A stretch of DNA of 64,000 nucleotides from Tolypothrix sp. PCC 7910 (lineage in GTDB: Bacteria; Cyanobacteriota; Cyanobacteriia; Cyanobacteriales; Nostocaceae), in assembly GCF_011769525.1 (NCBI RefSeq), contig NZ_CP050440.1, positions 2,729,501-2,793,500 of the forward strand. The letters are read 5' to 3'. Made by a program: the position numbers and the translations under genes. Under the pieces are notes generated by a model. It saw only the letters and a program-made list of their open reading frames with translations. It was not told where the DNA came from and did no database searches. Shown piece after piece: positions 1 through 8,814 of the stretch. The first letter of the stretch is position 1. The number at the start of each line of letters is the position of its first letter.

Positions 1-1
1 G

Positions 2-1564
2 CTTGCAACCTTTTTGCATAACAGTACAGAAGTCAAACGTGTCACTGAGTTAATCCAGTCTCGCTATCGGGACTTTTTTACTCATACCCCTCCCCAAGAT
101 ATTTATCTCAACCGCCACTCTTTTGAATCTAACCAAATTCAGTTAAAAATTCCAGTTACAAACACCCTCACTCGCTACAATTTTGGGAAACGCATTCTAT
201 TTTTCTTCCCTTTTCTAGAAGTTGGTGGATCTGACAAATTTAACTTAGATTTATTAACTTTATTAGAACAACGTGGTTACGACATTACTATCGCCACCAC
301 CTTAAAATCCGAACATACTTGGCATCAACACTTCTACCAAATTACACCAGATATTTTTCACCTCCCCAACCTTTTAGATCGAGTTCACTGGTTAGCCTTT
401 AGCCGCTACATTATTGAATCACGCCAAATTGATATTTTCGTTATTTCTAACTCCTACATCGCTTATTACTTCTTACCCCTACTTCGTGCCGAATTTCCTC
501 AAGTTGCTTTTATTGACTATACCCACACCTGCGACCCTGGTTGGCGAGGTAACGGCTATCCTAGAGTTTCTTGTCAATTTAGTCGCTTCCTCGATTATCA
601 GGTTGTTTCTTCTCAACATCTTGCCAAACTTTATCAAAGTATAAATCCCAAAATTAGTGCTAAGTTGAAAGTTTGCTATACCAGTATTGATACAAATAAA
701 TGGCAACCAAATCTGCAAAAACGTAACGAACTCCGTTCTTGGTTGTGTGTATCAGAACAAACTGTTGTGATATTATTCCCTGCGAGAATAGTCGAGCAAA
801 AACGTCCTTTATTTTTATTAGAAATTATTAAAGAATTAGAAAAAAAATCTCTTCAAATTTCACTAATTATTTTAGGAGAAGGTCATCTTCTCCCAGCCAT
901 GAAAACCAAAATTAGTCAACTTGGTTTAGATTCGATTTGTCGAATTTTACCGACCGTTGACTCCGAACAAATGCTGAAATTTTACTCGGCTGCTGATATC
1001 TTTCTACTACCTTCAGAATACGAAGGAATTTCTCTGGCAACTTATGAAGCTATGTCAATGGAATTACCTGTAGTAGCCGCTGATGTTGGTGGACAAAAAG
1101 AATTAGTGACACCGGAAACTGGATTTTTGATAGCTAAAGGAAATAGTGATGCCGCAGAAGTACAAGAGTATGTCAATGTTTTGGTGGCACTCATTCAAGA
1201 CCCATCTTTACGCCGTCAAGTAGGAGTAGCTGCACGTCAGCGAGTTGGGGATTTATTTCCGTTAGATGCAATGGCCAAGCAGATGGAGATGATTTTTGCT
1301 GATGCTATTAAAGCACGCCAAATTCAACCCCAACCTGTAATTAATAGTCAAACAGAAACTGAAACTTTATTACTCGCACTTGAGTATATGCAAGAGACTG
1401 TTACAGAATCCCAGCCTCAATCAGATAGAGTGCAAATTTATAGTGAACCTACAACGAAACAACTCTTAATTTCTCTTTTAAGAAAGCTCAAAAAATATCA
1501 TACGCTTAAAGGCTTATTTTGGCTTTCAAGCAGATTCAGATACACAATCAAATCATTACTTTGA
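2..1564 (+). CDS. Glycosyltransferase family 4 (GT-B), 5' end outside the window
   Basis: The reading frame is open from the left edge with no stop. The first possible start, TTG at 14, is not convincing, so the gene is probably cut by the window edge. The N-terminal half has the GT-B acceptor fold signature (FPFLEVGGSDKFNLDL, roughly residues 65-80). The C-terminal half has the donor-binding region, with LFPARIVEQKRP and the E-x7-E segment SEYEGISLATYEAM typical of GT4 retaining enzymes that use nucleotide sugars. About 100 C-terminal residues after the catalytic domain match nothing I recognise. It acts in the cytoplasm or at the inner membrane face. It heads a run of three glycosyltransferases on one strand (29 bp, then 82 bp gaps), as in exopolysaccharide or O-antigen clusters. 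Sugar specificity cannot be read from the sequence. Confidence 0.85.
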   Translation, partial: LATFLHNSTEVKRVTELIQSRYRDFFTHTPPQDIYLNRHSFESNQIQLKIPVTNTLTRYNFGKRILFFFPFLEVGGSDKFNLDLLTLLEQRGYDITIATTLKSEHTWHQHFYQITPDIFHLPNLLDRVHWLAFSRYIIESRQIDIFVISNSYIAYYFLPLLRAEFPQVAFIDYTHTCDPGWRGNGYPRVSCQFSRFLDYQVVSSQHLAKLYQSINPKISAKLKVCYTSIDTNKWQPNLQKRNELRSWLCVSEQTVVILFPARIVEQKRPLFLLEIIKELEKKSLQISLIILGEGHLLPAMKTKISQLGLDSICRILPTVDSEQMLKFYSAADIFLLPSEYEGISLATYEAMSMELPVVAADVGGQKELVTPETGFLIAKGNSDAAEVQEYVNVLVALIQDPSLRRQVGVAARQRVGDLFPLDAMAKQMEMIFADAIKARQIQPQPVINSQTETETLLLALEYMQETVTESQPQSDRVQIYSEPTTKQLLISLLRKLKKYHTLKGLFWLSSRFRYTIKSLL

Positions 1565-1593
1565 ACTAATAGTTAATTTCAAAAACAGCTTCT

Positions 1594-2742
1594 ATGGCAA
1601 AAATTGCAATTATTTCTACAATGGGGGGGTATGCTTGGGGCGGCAGTGAATATCTGTGGGCGGCGATGGCTAAAGAAGCCTTAGCCGAAAAGCATGAAAT
1701 TTTAATTTCGGTTTATGATTGGTCAACTACTCATCCCTTAATGATAGAACTGCAACAACAAGGAGCTAAGATATTTCCTAGAAATCGGAAAAAACCTTTT
1801 TATAGAAAAATTATTCAAAAGCTGAGTCAAAGTTTATCATTTTTACGATTTTTATCAGTTAGCTTTTCTTATTATCCTATCTTTGAAAGTAATCCAGATA
1901 TTATTTATATCAGTTGTGGAAGTATTTATGAAATTATTTATGATTTCCCATTGCTACAATTATTAGAATTAAGTTCAATTAATTATGTAATTATTAATCA
2001 GTTATATATAGAGCATTTAATTCTTAAAAATACGGAGCGAATTCTTGTTCAAAAGTTGTTTGCCAAAGCTGCCAAAGTAATTTTTGTCTCAAAACAAAAT
2101 CTACAAATAGCAGAACGCCAATTGGTACATTCATTACCAAATGCCATGATTTTGCAAAATCCAGTTAATTTGTCAGACTTTCATTTACTGCCTTTTTTAG
2201 ATCAATCAACAGTTTATCTAGCTAGTGTTGCACGTCTAGATGCAGCCTATAAAGGCCAAGATATTCTTTTTGAAACTTTAAGCTTACCCCAATGGCAAGA
2301 CAGAAATTGGCACTGTCGTCTTTATGGTTCTGGCCCCGATCAATCTTACTTAAAATCTTTAGCAGAATATTACAACATTGTTAACCGAGTTCAATTTATG
2401 GGTCACATTTGTGATGTCAGATCTATTTGGCGAGAAAATCATCTATTAGTTCTACCCTCTAGAGCAGAAGGAACCCCATTAGCCCTAGTAGAAGCTATGT
2501 TGTGCGGTCGCCCCGTCGTTGTTACCGATGTAGGAGGAAATACCGAATGGATTGAAGAGGCGCAAACAGGTTTTATTGCCGATGCTCCTACTGTTAAATC
2601 TTTCAGTGTCGCTTTAGAAAAAGCTTGGTTGGCACGCAGCCACTGGCAGACAATTGGAACTCAAGCTCATCAAATGGCGATCGCTCACCTTGACAAAAAC
2701 CCCGGTAAGAGTCTGCTGAGAGTAATTGATAAATATTTATAA
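1594..2742 (+). CDS. Glycosyltransferase family 4
   Basis: A complete 382-residue GT-B protein of usual GT4 length. The N-terminus (MAKIAIISTMGGYAWGGSEY) is the glycine-rich nucleotide-sugar transferase opening. The C-terminal half carries ASVARLDAAYKGQDIL and the motif LPSRAEGTPLALVEAMLCGR, with the E-x7-E pair expected for GT4. It probably adds one sugar to a lipid-linked or polymer intermediate. It sits 29 bp after the upstream GT4 gene and before a GT2 gene, so co-transcription is likely. The ATG at 1594 is the natural start because the glycine-rich first strand begins directly after it. Acceptor and donor are unknown. Confidence 0.85.
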   Translation: MAKIAIISTMGGYAWGGSEYLWAAMAKEALAEKHEILISVYDWSTTHPLMIELQQQGAKIFPRNRKKPFYRKIIQKLSQSLSFLRFLSVSFSYYPIFESNPDIIYISCGSIYEIIYDFPLLQLLELSSINYVIINQLYIEHLILKNTERILVQKLFAKAAKVIFVSKQNLQIAERQLVHSLPNAMILQNPVNLSDFHLLPFLDQSTVYLASVARLDAAYKGQDILFETLSLPQWQDRNWHCRLYGSGPDQSYLKSLAEYYNIVNRVQFMGHICDVRSIWRENHLLVLPSRAEGTPLALVEAMLCGRPVVVTDVGGNTEWIEEAQTGFIADAPTVKSFSVALEKAWLARSHWQTIGTQAHQMAIAHLDKNPGKSLLRVIDKYL

Positions 2743-2824
2743 ACACTCCGGCTTTACACTAGTTTTTAATGTAATTATTATTACTTAAATCTCTGGCTAT
2801 GCTTAAATAGAAAATATATTTATA

Positions 2825-3808
2825 ATGAATGATCGCCGAACGCAGATATTATTAAGTATAATTGTTTGTACTTGGAACCCTCGCTTTGATTATCTAGAGA
2901 AAGTTTTATCCGCTTTGAGATATCAAACTTTACCCTATAGCTTCTGGGAACTATTAATAATTGATAATGCCAGTGATACTGTTTTATCTTCCAAGTTAGA
3001 CCTTAGTTGGCATCCTCACCAGCGTCAGATTCGGGAAGAGCAGTTAGGTTTAACAAAAGCACGACTTCGGGGAATTCAACTTTCTAGAGGCGAAGTTTTA
3101 GTTTTTGTAGATGATGACAACATATTACACGAAAATTATTTAGAAATTGCTTTAAAAATTAGCAAAAACTATCAAATGCTTGGAGCATGGGGGGGACAGA
3201 TTCAGCTTGAATTTGAAACTTCTCCTCCTGAGTGGACTAAACCTTACTGGTCTATGTTAGCGTTGCGAGAACTTGAGCGAGATCTATGGTCAAACTTTTA
3301 TAACAATGGAATAGTACCGTGTGGCGCAGGTCTTTGCGTTCGCCATGTTGTGGCTAAACAATATGCAGAACTAGTACGTCAATGTCCGCAACGTGCGAAT
3401 TTAGATAGGAGAGGAAATTCTTTAGTTTCTGGTGGTGATGATGATTTAGCTCTGACAGCTTGCGATATTAGTTTAGGAACCGGAGCGTTTTGTGATTTGC
3501 GATTAATTCATCTAATTCCACCTGCTCGTTTGCAAGAGGATTATTTATTAAGATTGAAGGAGGAAATGTCCTATTCTGAATGTCTTCTCAAGTCTTTTCG
3601 AGAGCAGTTTCAATTTAAGCCAACTTGGAAATCTCACAAACTATTACAGTTTTTGAGATATTTGCTTATGGATAAAATATCTCGGCGTTTCGAGAAAGCT
3701 AGACGAAGGGGGGTAGCTAGATATGAAAGGGAAAGGGAAAAACTAACACCACAAAGAAGCAGTAGAAAAGTGAACTACAATATTAATTACACCATCATCT
3801 CTAAATAG
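2825..3808 (+). CDS. Glycosyltransferase family 2
   Basis: A 327-residue GT-A enzyme. It opens with LLSIIVCTWNPRFDYLEKVL, then LLIIDNASD, and the metal/nucleotide-binding stretch VLVFVDDDNILHENYL, which contains the DxD-type acidic cluster near residue 97. A later GGDDDLALTA segment fits the catalytic base region. There are no clear membrane helices; the C-terminus is basic (RRFEKARRRGVARYERERE), which could hold the enzyme on the membrane. It completes the three-gene glycosyltransferase run. It resembles GT2 enzymes of cyanobacterial polysaccharide loci, but I cannot assign it to a named pathway such as hps from sequence alone. Confidence 0.83.
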   Translation: MNDRRTQILLSIIVCTWNPRFDYLEKVLSALRYQTLPYSFWELLIIDNASDTVLSSKLDLSWHPHQRQIREEQLGLTKARLRGIQLSRGEVLVFVDDDNILHENYLEIALKISKNYQMLGAWGGQIQLEFETSPPEWTKPYWSMLALRELERDLWSNFYNNGIVPCGAGLCVRHVVAKQYAELVRQCPQRANLDRRGNSLVSGGDDDLALTACDISLGTGAFCDLRLIHLIPPARLQEDYLLRLKEEMSYSECLLKSFREQFQFKPTWKSHKLLQFLRYLLMDKISRRFEKARRRGVARYEREREKLTPQRSSRKVNYNINYTIISK

Positions 3809-3848
3809 ATGACTTTAACCATCTATCATAACCCAAGCGACGGATAGT

Positions 3849-4019
3849 TTGATTTGTTGTCGAGGTGAGCGCGAGCGCGCATTGGCTCTTTACAACACAT
3901 TAACTAAAGAGCAAAAACAGCAGATACCGCAAGTGTTGCGGGTGTGGCTGCGTTATCGCAGTGAGAAATATTTTGGCGCACATCGAACAAAGCCTAAGTC
4001 GGCACGAAAATCGAAATAG
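3849..4019 (+). pseudogene. Short basic remnant ORF, unknown family
   Basis: An open frame of about 56 codons without an ATG (only TTG at 3849). It ends with a strongly basic tail (HRTKPKSARKSK) after TKEQKQQIPQVLRVWLRYRS. The composition looks protein-like and the tail resembles short cyanobacterial hypothetical proteins, but there is no ribosome-binding site. I read it as the 3' remnant of a lost gene. The function is unknown. Confidence 0.25.
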
Positions 4020-4355
4020 ATAGTACCAGAGCGTCCGTTGTTCAATTTACGCACATCGAGTTCTGCTTGGTACACTTAGGACACAACCCAAAAAATCAAT
4101 GCTTTTCTAAGATGCAGACAGATGAGATTGTTCCTTTGTGATTGGGGATTGTTAATTTTTCTATAATAAATTTTTGTTTCTTTTCTCTCTTTCTTGACAA
4201 AATTATTGTATATGCTGTCATGCAAATCTTCTACCTCTACTCTTCAACTAATAGATGGTTCAATATTAGATGAATATGATACCTAGAGGTGCATTTTTGG
4301 GAGAATATCACTTGCTATAGTTGATAAAATAGCTATTTTCATACCTCTTTAAAAA

Positions 4356-4514
4356 ATGGGCGAATTAGAACTTATAAATAAATTTAAAGAAGAGGAAATA
4401 AGGTTAAACAAGAAAGATAAGATTCTCATAAAGAATATATGCAGGCAGAAATTTTCTGTTGCTATCTGGTTGATGATTCCAGCTCGAGGTTATTCAACAC
4501 TAGCCAATGTTTGA
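4356..4514 (+). CDS. Possible small protein, 52 aa, unknown
   Basis: Opens with ATG at 4356. The first part is charged and helical (ELELINKFKEEEIRLNKKDK), followed by a short hydrophobic patch (FSVAIWLMIPA). There is no convincing Shine-Dalgarno sequence, and its last codons lie inside the left arm of the inverted repeat in front of the BTAD regulator. It may be spurious. The rest of the 3809-4549 spacer holds only AT-rich sequence. Confidence 0.2.
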   Translation: MGELELINKFKEEEIRLNKKDKILIKNICRQKFSVAIWLMIPARGYSTLANV

Positions 4515-4539
4515 GTTTTTATCCAAATATTGGCTAGTG
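4498..4539. promoter_or_regulatory. Perfect 11-bp inverted repeat before the BTAD regulator
   Basis: CACTAGCCAAT at 4498-4508 is repeated exactly as ATTGGCTAGTG at 4529-4539, separated by 20 bp. It ends 10 bp before the first possible start (TTG 4550) of the downstream regulator. It has no T-run, so a simple terminator is less likely than an operator or an mRNA structure that would mask the start region. An autoregulatory site is an inference. Confidence 0.5.
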
Positions 4540-4549
4540 GAAAGAGCAT

Positions 4550-7500
4550 TTGCATTGTTTAACCAGTACCATTTCAGCAATGGTCTGCGATCGCCTTATC
4601 CTGTTAACACCTGTGTCTAAAAGCTTCTACATTCAGCTATTTGAGGAATTTTCCTTAGCTGCCGATGGATTACCCATTCAGGGCATCAATTCGGAACGAT
4701 TACAGGCTCTGTTAGCATTTATGGTGCTGCATCGGGACATCCCGCAACAAAGGCAGCAGGTAGCTGTGCATCTTTGGCCTGAGGTAACCGATACCGATGC
4801 CAAAGCCAATTTACGGCGACGGTTGCATGAATTAAAGCAAGTCATTCCTGCTATTGATCGCTGGTTACGCATTGAAACGAAAACAATCCAATGGCTATGC
4901 GATGAGAATTGCCGCACTGATGTAGCCGAATTTGAAAGTGCGATGCTCCTTGCGGAGCAGTCTTCGACTAACGCCCAATCTACAATCTCATCTCTAGAAC
5001 AGGCAGCAAAGCTCTACCGGGGAGACTTACTGCCCAGTTGTTACGACGACTGGATTGTTCCCTATCGCGAGAAACTGCGGCAACAGGCGATCGCTGCTTT
5101 AGATAAGCTAGTCACCCTACTAACCACTCAAAAAGACCAGCGTCAGGCGATCGCTTATGCTCAACAGTTGCAGCGCATTGATCCACTCTATGAACCCGCT
5201 TATTGTCATTTGATGCGCCTCCATGCGGGGCAGGGCGATCGCGCCAGTGCCCTGCGAGTCTATCACCAGTGCATGACCACACTGCAAGCACAGTTGGGGG
5301 TTAATCCCAGTCCCACTACCTACAAGCTTTATGAAGAATTACTGCTCCTAGAGGATGCCCCATCACCACCTACTTGTACAGCAACTACCTCAACTGATGC
5401 ACCAGACTTTTCTAATCTAATTCCCATTTCTTCACCAACTCTGACTGTAACAGCAGAGCTTCCCTTGATTGGGCGGGAGACAGAATGGGCTGCCATTGAG
5501 GAATGGCGATCGCAATGCCAAAAGCAAGAGCAATCGGATCTGTTGTGGATCTTAGGCGAACCTGGTATCGGCAAAACCAGACTGTTAGAGGAATTGGCAA
5601 AAACTGTCCAAGCCAGTGGCAGCTATGTGCTTTGGGGGCGGGGATATGAGGCAGAAATGTTGCGTCCCTATGGTGTTTGGGTAGATATGTTTCAAGCGAT
5701 CGGCGCGACAAAATTTTTGGATGAGCTGAGATCTCTGGTGCTTTCTGTGGAATCAGCAGCCACCTTAAACCGCGGGCGAGTATTTGATTTAGCAGTCCAG
5801 TTCATTAGCCAATTAGCCGCAACTGCCCCTGTGTTGGTAGTGCTTGACGATATCCAGTGGTTAGACGAAACCTCCATCGCCTTTTTGCACTACGCTGTGC
5901 GCCTGCTCAATCAGCAGAAAGGAGTTTGGTTTGCCTGTGCTGCCCGCAAACGAGAAATCGCAACCAACCCACCAGCCGATAAGTTTATTCAAACCCTGCA
6001 CCGGGAACATCGCATTCGCAAGGTGGAACTAACACCCCTGGATAGTCTGCAAACTTTAGCATTGGCTCAAGCAGTTGGATATACTGCTGATGACGATCGC
6101 ATTTTTACCAGTAGTGGTGGCAACCCCCTGTTTACCTTAGAAATTGTCCGCGCTCGCGCTCAATCGGAGCGTACAGCAGCCGACAGCCTAGAAATGCTGA
6201 TTCAAGGGCGATTGCGACAATTAGATGAAACAACGCAAGAATTAATGCCGTGGATGGCGGCGTTGGGACATAGCTTCAATCCTACTACCCTGGCAAAGGT
6301 GGCAGATTTCTCCCTACCAAGATTACTTAGCGCCATTGATCGCTTAGAACAGCATGGCATCATTCGTCCTGGTAGCGCGATCGCTGGCGAAATGTGCTAC
6401 AACTTTGCCCATGATATTGTCAGGCAAGTAGCTTACGAGCAGTTTTCCGAACCCCGGCGCAGGTTGATTCATACCCACATTGCCCAGACTTTGAATGCGA
6501 TCGCCACTCCCACTTCCCCACTCATCAATGATGTTGCTCGCCATGCTGATCTGGGTAGCGATCATGCCCTGGCTGCAACCGCCTGTTTGCAGGCAGCAGA
6601 GCGTTGTTTGCGGGTTTTTGCCTATGGAGAAGCAGCTGAACTCACCCAGCGAGGCATTCGTCATTGCCAGTATTTAGGCATAACCGAACGCATTCACCTG
6701 CACCTGAACTTGCTGAAAACCAGCGTGAAAGCAGGAGTACCTAAGCAGCAAGCGGCTGTCCTCAAGCAAGAGTTGCAATCTCTAATTCAAGAAGCCGCAA
6801 CCTTGGAACTTAAAGAAGATGAAGCGACTGGACTGGAAGCGTTGATTGTCCTCAATTATGACCAGGGGAACCTAAGTGAAGTACAGCAGTATTCCCTGCG
6901 GGCTGCAGAGCAAGGACGCAGCGCTAGTCCTGCCACCACCATGTATATGCTGGCTCATACTGGGGCTTGTTTGGCAGAAATTGGGCGAGAAATGACCCGC
7001 GCCGAAGCACTGTTGTTAGAAGCTCAATCCATTAGCGATCGCTTGGGTACTTCTGCCATCGATATTCCCTTTGGACTCGGTTGCGTCCGTCGCTTCCAAG
7101 GAGACAGCGAACAAGCACAATCGCTGCTGCGTCAGGGCTGGCATATGGCACAAACAGCTTGTGACCATTGGCGCGAATGTACCTGCCTCACCAATTTAGT
7201 CATGTTGGAATTGGAAACTGGCAACCCAGTTGCAGCATTGAATGACGGGAACGAGCTGATTCATGTAGCCGCACAAATGGGTGAAGGTAGTGAGGCTCCC
7301 CATGCCGCCGCCCTAAATGCTCTGACTCAGTATTTACTTCAGAAGCAGAATGCCACAGAAATTCTCGAGCAATCCTGCCAGGTGCTGCAACGTATTGATT
7401 CCCCCCGGATGCTGGCTTACGTCCAAACCATCGCCGCCCGATGGGATTTAGCACAAGGGGATTTGACACAAGCGATCGCCCGAGCCGAGAAAGCTCTAGA

Positions 7501-7729
7501 AGCTGCACAGGTGGTGAATAATTGCAGCGAAATCGCCCTAGCTTGGGCTGTAGTTATCCAAGCTAATCATCAAAGCGGTAATCTCAATTGTGCCCAGCAG
7601 CATTTTGCTGAGATGAAAACTCGGCTCAAGGATTCCACCTTAAGTGCCCAGGCGCAACAATCCATTGCTGCTGTAGAGGCATATTTGCACGAATCAATTC
7701 ACCCGCAATCGAGGAGGAAAACCGCATGA
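4550..7729 (+). CDS. BTAD-domain / AAA ATPase transcriptional regulator with TPR tail
   Basis: A 1059-residue multidomain regulator of the SARP/MalT-like (STAND) type. Residues about 25-125 form a winged-helix DNA-binding unit, followed by a bacterial transcriptional activator domain to about 265. A linker leads to an AAA ATPase with Walker A GEPGIGKTR (336-344) and Walker B VLVVLDDIQW (about 427-436). The last 350 residues are alanine-rich TPR-like helices that probably sense a ligand or partner. Such proteins hold ADP at rest and activate transcription when triggered. The start is uncertain: TTG 4550 has a GGAAAGAG upstream, while ATG 4580 has none; both keep the whole domain. It overlaps the next gene by 4 bp (ATGA), so the two are translated together. 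The inverted repeat just upstream suggests autoregulation. Confidence 0.85.
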   Translation: MHCLTSTISAMVCDRLILLTPVSKSFYIQLFEEFSLAADGLPIQGINSERLQALLAFMVLHRDIPQQRQQVAVHLWPEVTDTDAKANLRRRLHELKQVIPAIDRWLRIETKTIQWLCDENCRTDVAEFESAMLLAEQSSTNAQSTISSLEQAAKLYRGDLLPSCYDDWIVPYREKLRQQAIAALDKLVTLLTTQKDQRQAIAYAQQLQRIDPLYEPAYCHLMRLHAGQGDRASALRVYHQCMTTLQAQLGVNPSPTTYKLYEELLLLEDAPSPPTCTATTSTDAPDFSNLIPISSPTLTVTAELPLIGRETEWAAIEEWRSQCQKQEQSDLLWILGEPGIGKTRLLEELAKTVQASGSYVLWGRGYEAEMLRPYGVWVDMFQAIGATKFLDELRSLVLSVESAATLNRGRVFDLAVQFISQLAATAPVLVVLDDIQWLDETSIAFLHYAVRLLNQQKGVWFACAARKREIATNPPADKFIQTLHREHRIRKVELTPLDSLQTLALAQAVGYTADDDRIFTSSGGNPLFTLEIVRARAQSERTAADSLEMLIQGRLRQLDETTQELMPWMAALGHSFNPTTLAKVADFSLPRLLSAIDRLEQHGIIRPGSAIAGEMCYNFAHDIVRQVAYEQFSEPRRRLIHTHIAQTLNAIATPTSPLINDVARHADLGSDHALAATACLQAAERCLRVFAYGEAAELTQRGIRHCQYLGITERIHLHLNLLKTSVKAGVPKQQAAVLKQELQSLIQEAATLELKEDEATGLEALIVLNYDQGNLSEVQQYSLRAAEQGRSASPATTMYMLAHTGACLAEIGREMTRAEALLLEAQSISDRLGTSAIDIPFGLGCVRRFQGDSEQAQSLLRQGWHMAQTACDHWRECTCLTNLVMLELETGNPVAALNDGNELIHVAAQMGEGSEAPHAAALNALTQYLLQKQNATEILEQSCQVLQRIDSPRMLAYVQTIAARWDLAQGDLTQAIARAEKALEAAQVVNNCSEIALAWAVVIQANHQSGNLNCAQQHFAEMKTRLKDSTLSAQAQQSIAAVEAYLHESIHPQSRRKTA

Positions 7730-8316
7730 GATTTGCAATTACACAAATGTCATTTTCGCCACCGCTTTGTGTACCCATGACCTATGAGCATTGGATGCAG
7801 ATCGTGCAAAGCTTTGCTGGATGTATCAAAGCACGGAATATTCAATGGCTGTATTCCCTGGTATCAGCACAGGGCGATCGCTCCATTTGTTTGCATCAAG
7901 TTCCTTATACAGATGCCATACGGGAAGCCTACCGTGAAGCGGGAGTGCAGTTTCAACGGGTATGGCAGGCATATCTGTGGTTAGATCGAGAGGTGGCAAA
8001 ATTGCCTCAGGGCTATCCTTTAGTCATTGCAGAGGTCAATTTTGAGCCACCAATCACAAAAGCAATTTATGAGGAAAGCAAGCATCAAGCAGAGAGTTAT
8101 TTTCATGAATTGAACATTCAACAGATTTTTTGTGCTGCATCTTGTGATGGAACACGCTTGATTTGTGTGTTTGATGCTGCCAATGCTGAGGATGTGCGAT
8201 CGCTTTACTGTAAAATTGGTCAGCCTGTTGAGCAAGTTTGGACAGGAAACTTAATCTACCCCCATAACGATATACCTGCGTTAGCCAAAGGCTTTGGCGC
8301 AGCGATCGCTTCTTAA
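7726..8316 (+). CDS. Tandem DUF4242 (SCO4226-like) domain protein
   Basis: A 196-residue protein with two related halves of about 75 residues, each ending in an xxVWxxxLxx-type strand (FQRVWQAYLWL and VEQVWTGNLIYP). The second half (EVNFEPPITKAIYEESKHQ onward) is the recognisable DUF4242 unit, a ferredoxin-like alpha/beta fold whose SCO4226 member binds nickel. The first half is more divergent. It starts inside the last codons of the BTAD regulator, so it is probably the effector or ligand-binding partner of that regulator. No enzymatic residues can be named. Soluble, cytoplasmic. Confidence 0.6.
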   Translation: MRFAITQMSFSPPLCVPMTYEHWMQIVQSFAGCIKARNIQWLYSLVSAQGDRSICLHQVPYTDAIREAYREAGVQFQRVWQAYLWLDREVAKLPQGYPLVIAEVNFEPPITKAIYEESKHQAESYFHELNIQQIFCAASCDGTRLICVFDAANAEDVRSLYCKIGQPVEQVWTGNLIYPHNDIPALAKGFGAAIAS

Positions 8317-8814
8317 TTTGGCAGTGCGATCGCCATTCCTTTTCTGCTGTTAATAGCCAGAGGTGCGATCGCTTTTTTGCAGGAGATTGAAAAAATGCTC
8401 TCAGAAACATCAAAGTAAGAAACTCAACACGAGAATTTCTTACTTGAGTTGTAAAAATCAAAGTATATCAATGGTTTTGAGAGCCATTAACGCGCACTGT
8501 TCTTGCGTGGCATTGGCTTTTAAGAAAAATGCGATCGCTTTTTTAGCCGCGATCGCTAAAATGGATATGCATTTTATGGCACTTTTAGGATGCCCTAAAA
8601 TCGGCTTGAAATCACTGGGTAATAGGGGTAGTGTGTAGCTGCAACCACGGGCAAGATGAATGAAGCCAGAAGAGTTTGAGCTACCAATTACACTTTTTGG
8701 CTCAATTGTGTAGCGCAAGGTAGTAATCGCTTCGGTTGTAAAAATTTTTATGAAAAAATTATTGCTTGTTATGGAAATAAGTATTACTTTAGAATTTCAC
8801 TGGAGTTATTAAAG
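8317..8814. other. Gene-free spacer rich in HIP1 octamers, with one stem-loop
   Basis: No credible gene on either strand. Four GCGATCGC sites fall within about 240 bp, two of them in a shared context ending in T5-T6. A bulged hairpin pairs AGTAAGAAA (8414-8422) with TTTCTTACT (8436-8444), and the pairing extends outward with one bulge. It may end transcription of the BTAD/DUF4242 pair. A GGAG at about 8802 precedes the next gene. Confidence 0.45.

Noticed and set aside
4190-4215. TTGACA with nearby TATGCT considered as a sigma-70 promoter
   Set aside because: Spacing is only about 11 bp, too short for a standard promoter.
8363-8638. Open frame of 91 codons in the spacer before chrB
   Set aside because: Sequence is made of HIP1-rich repeats and hairpin arms, with no ribosome site and no protein-like pattern.
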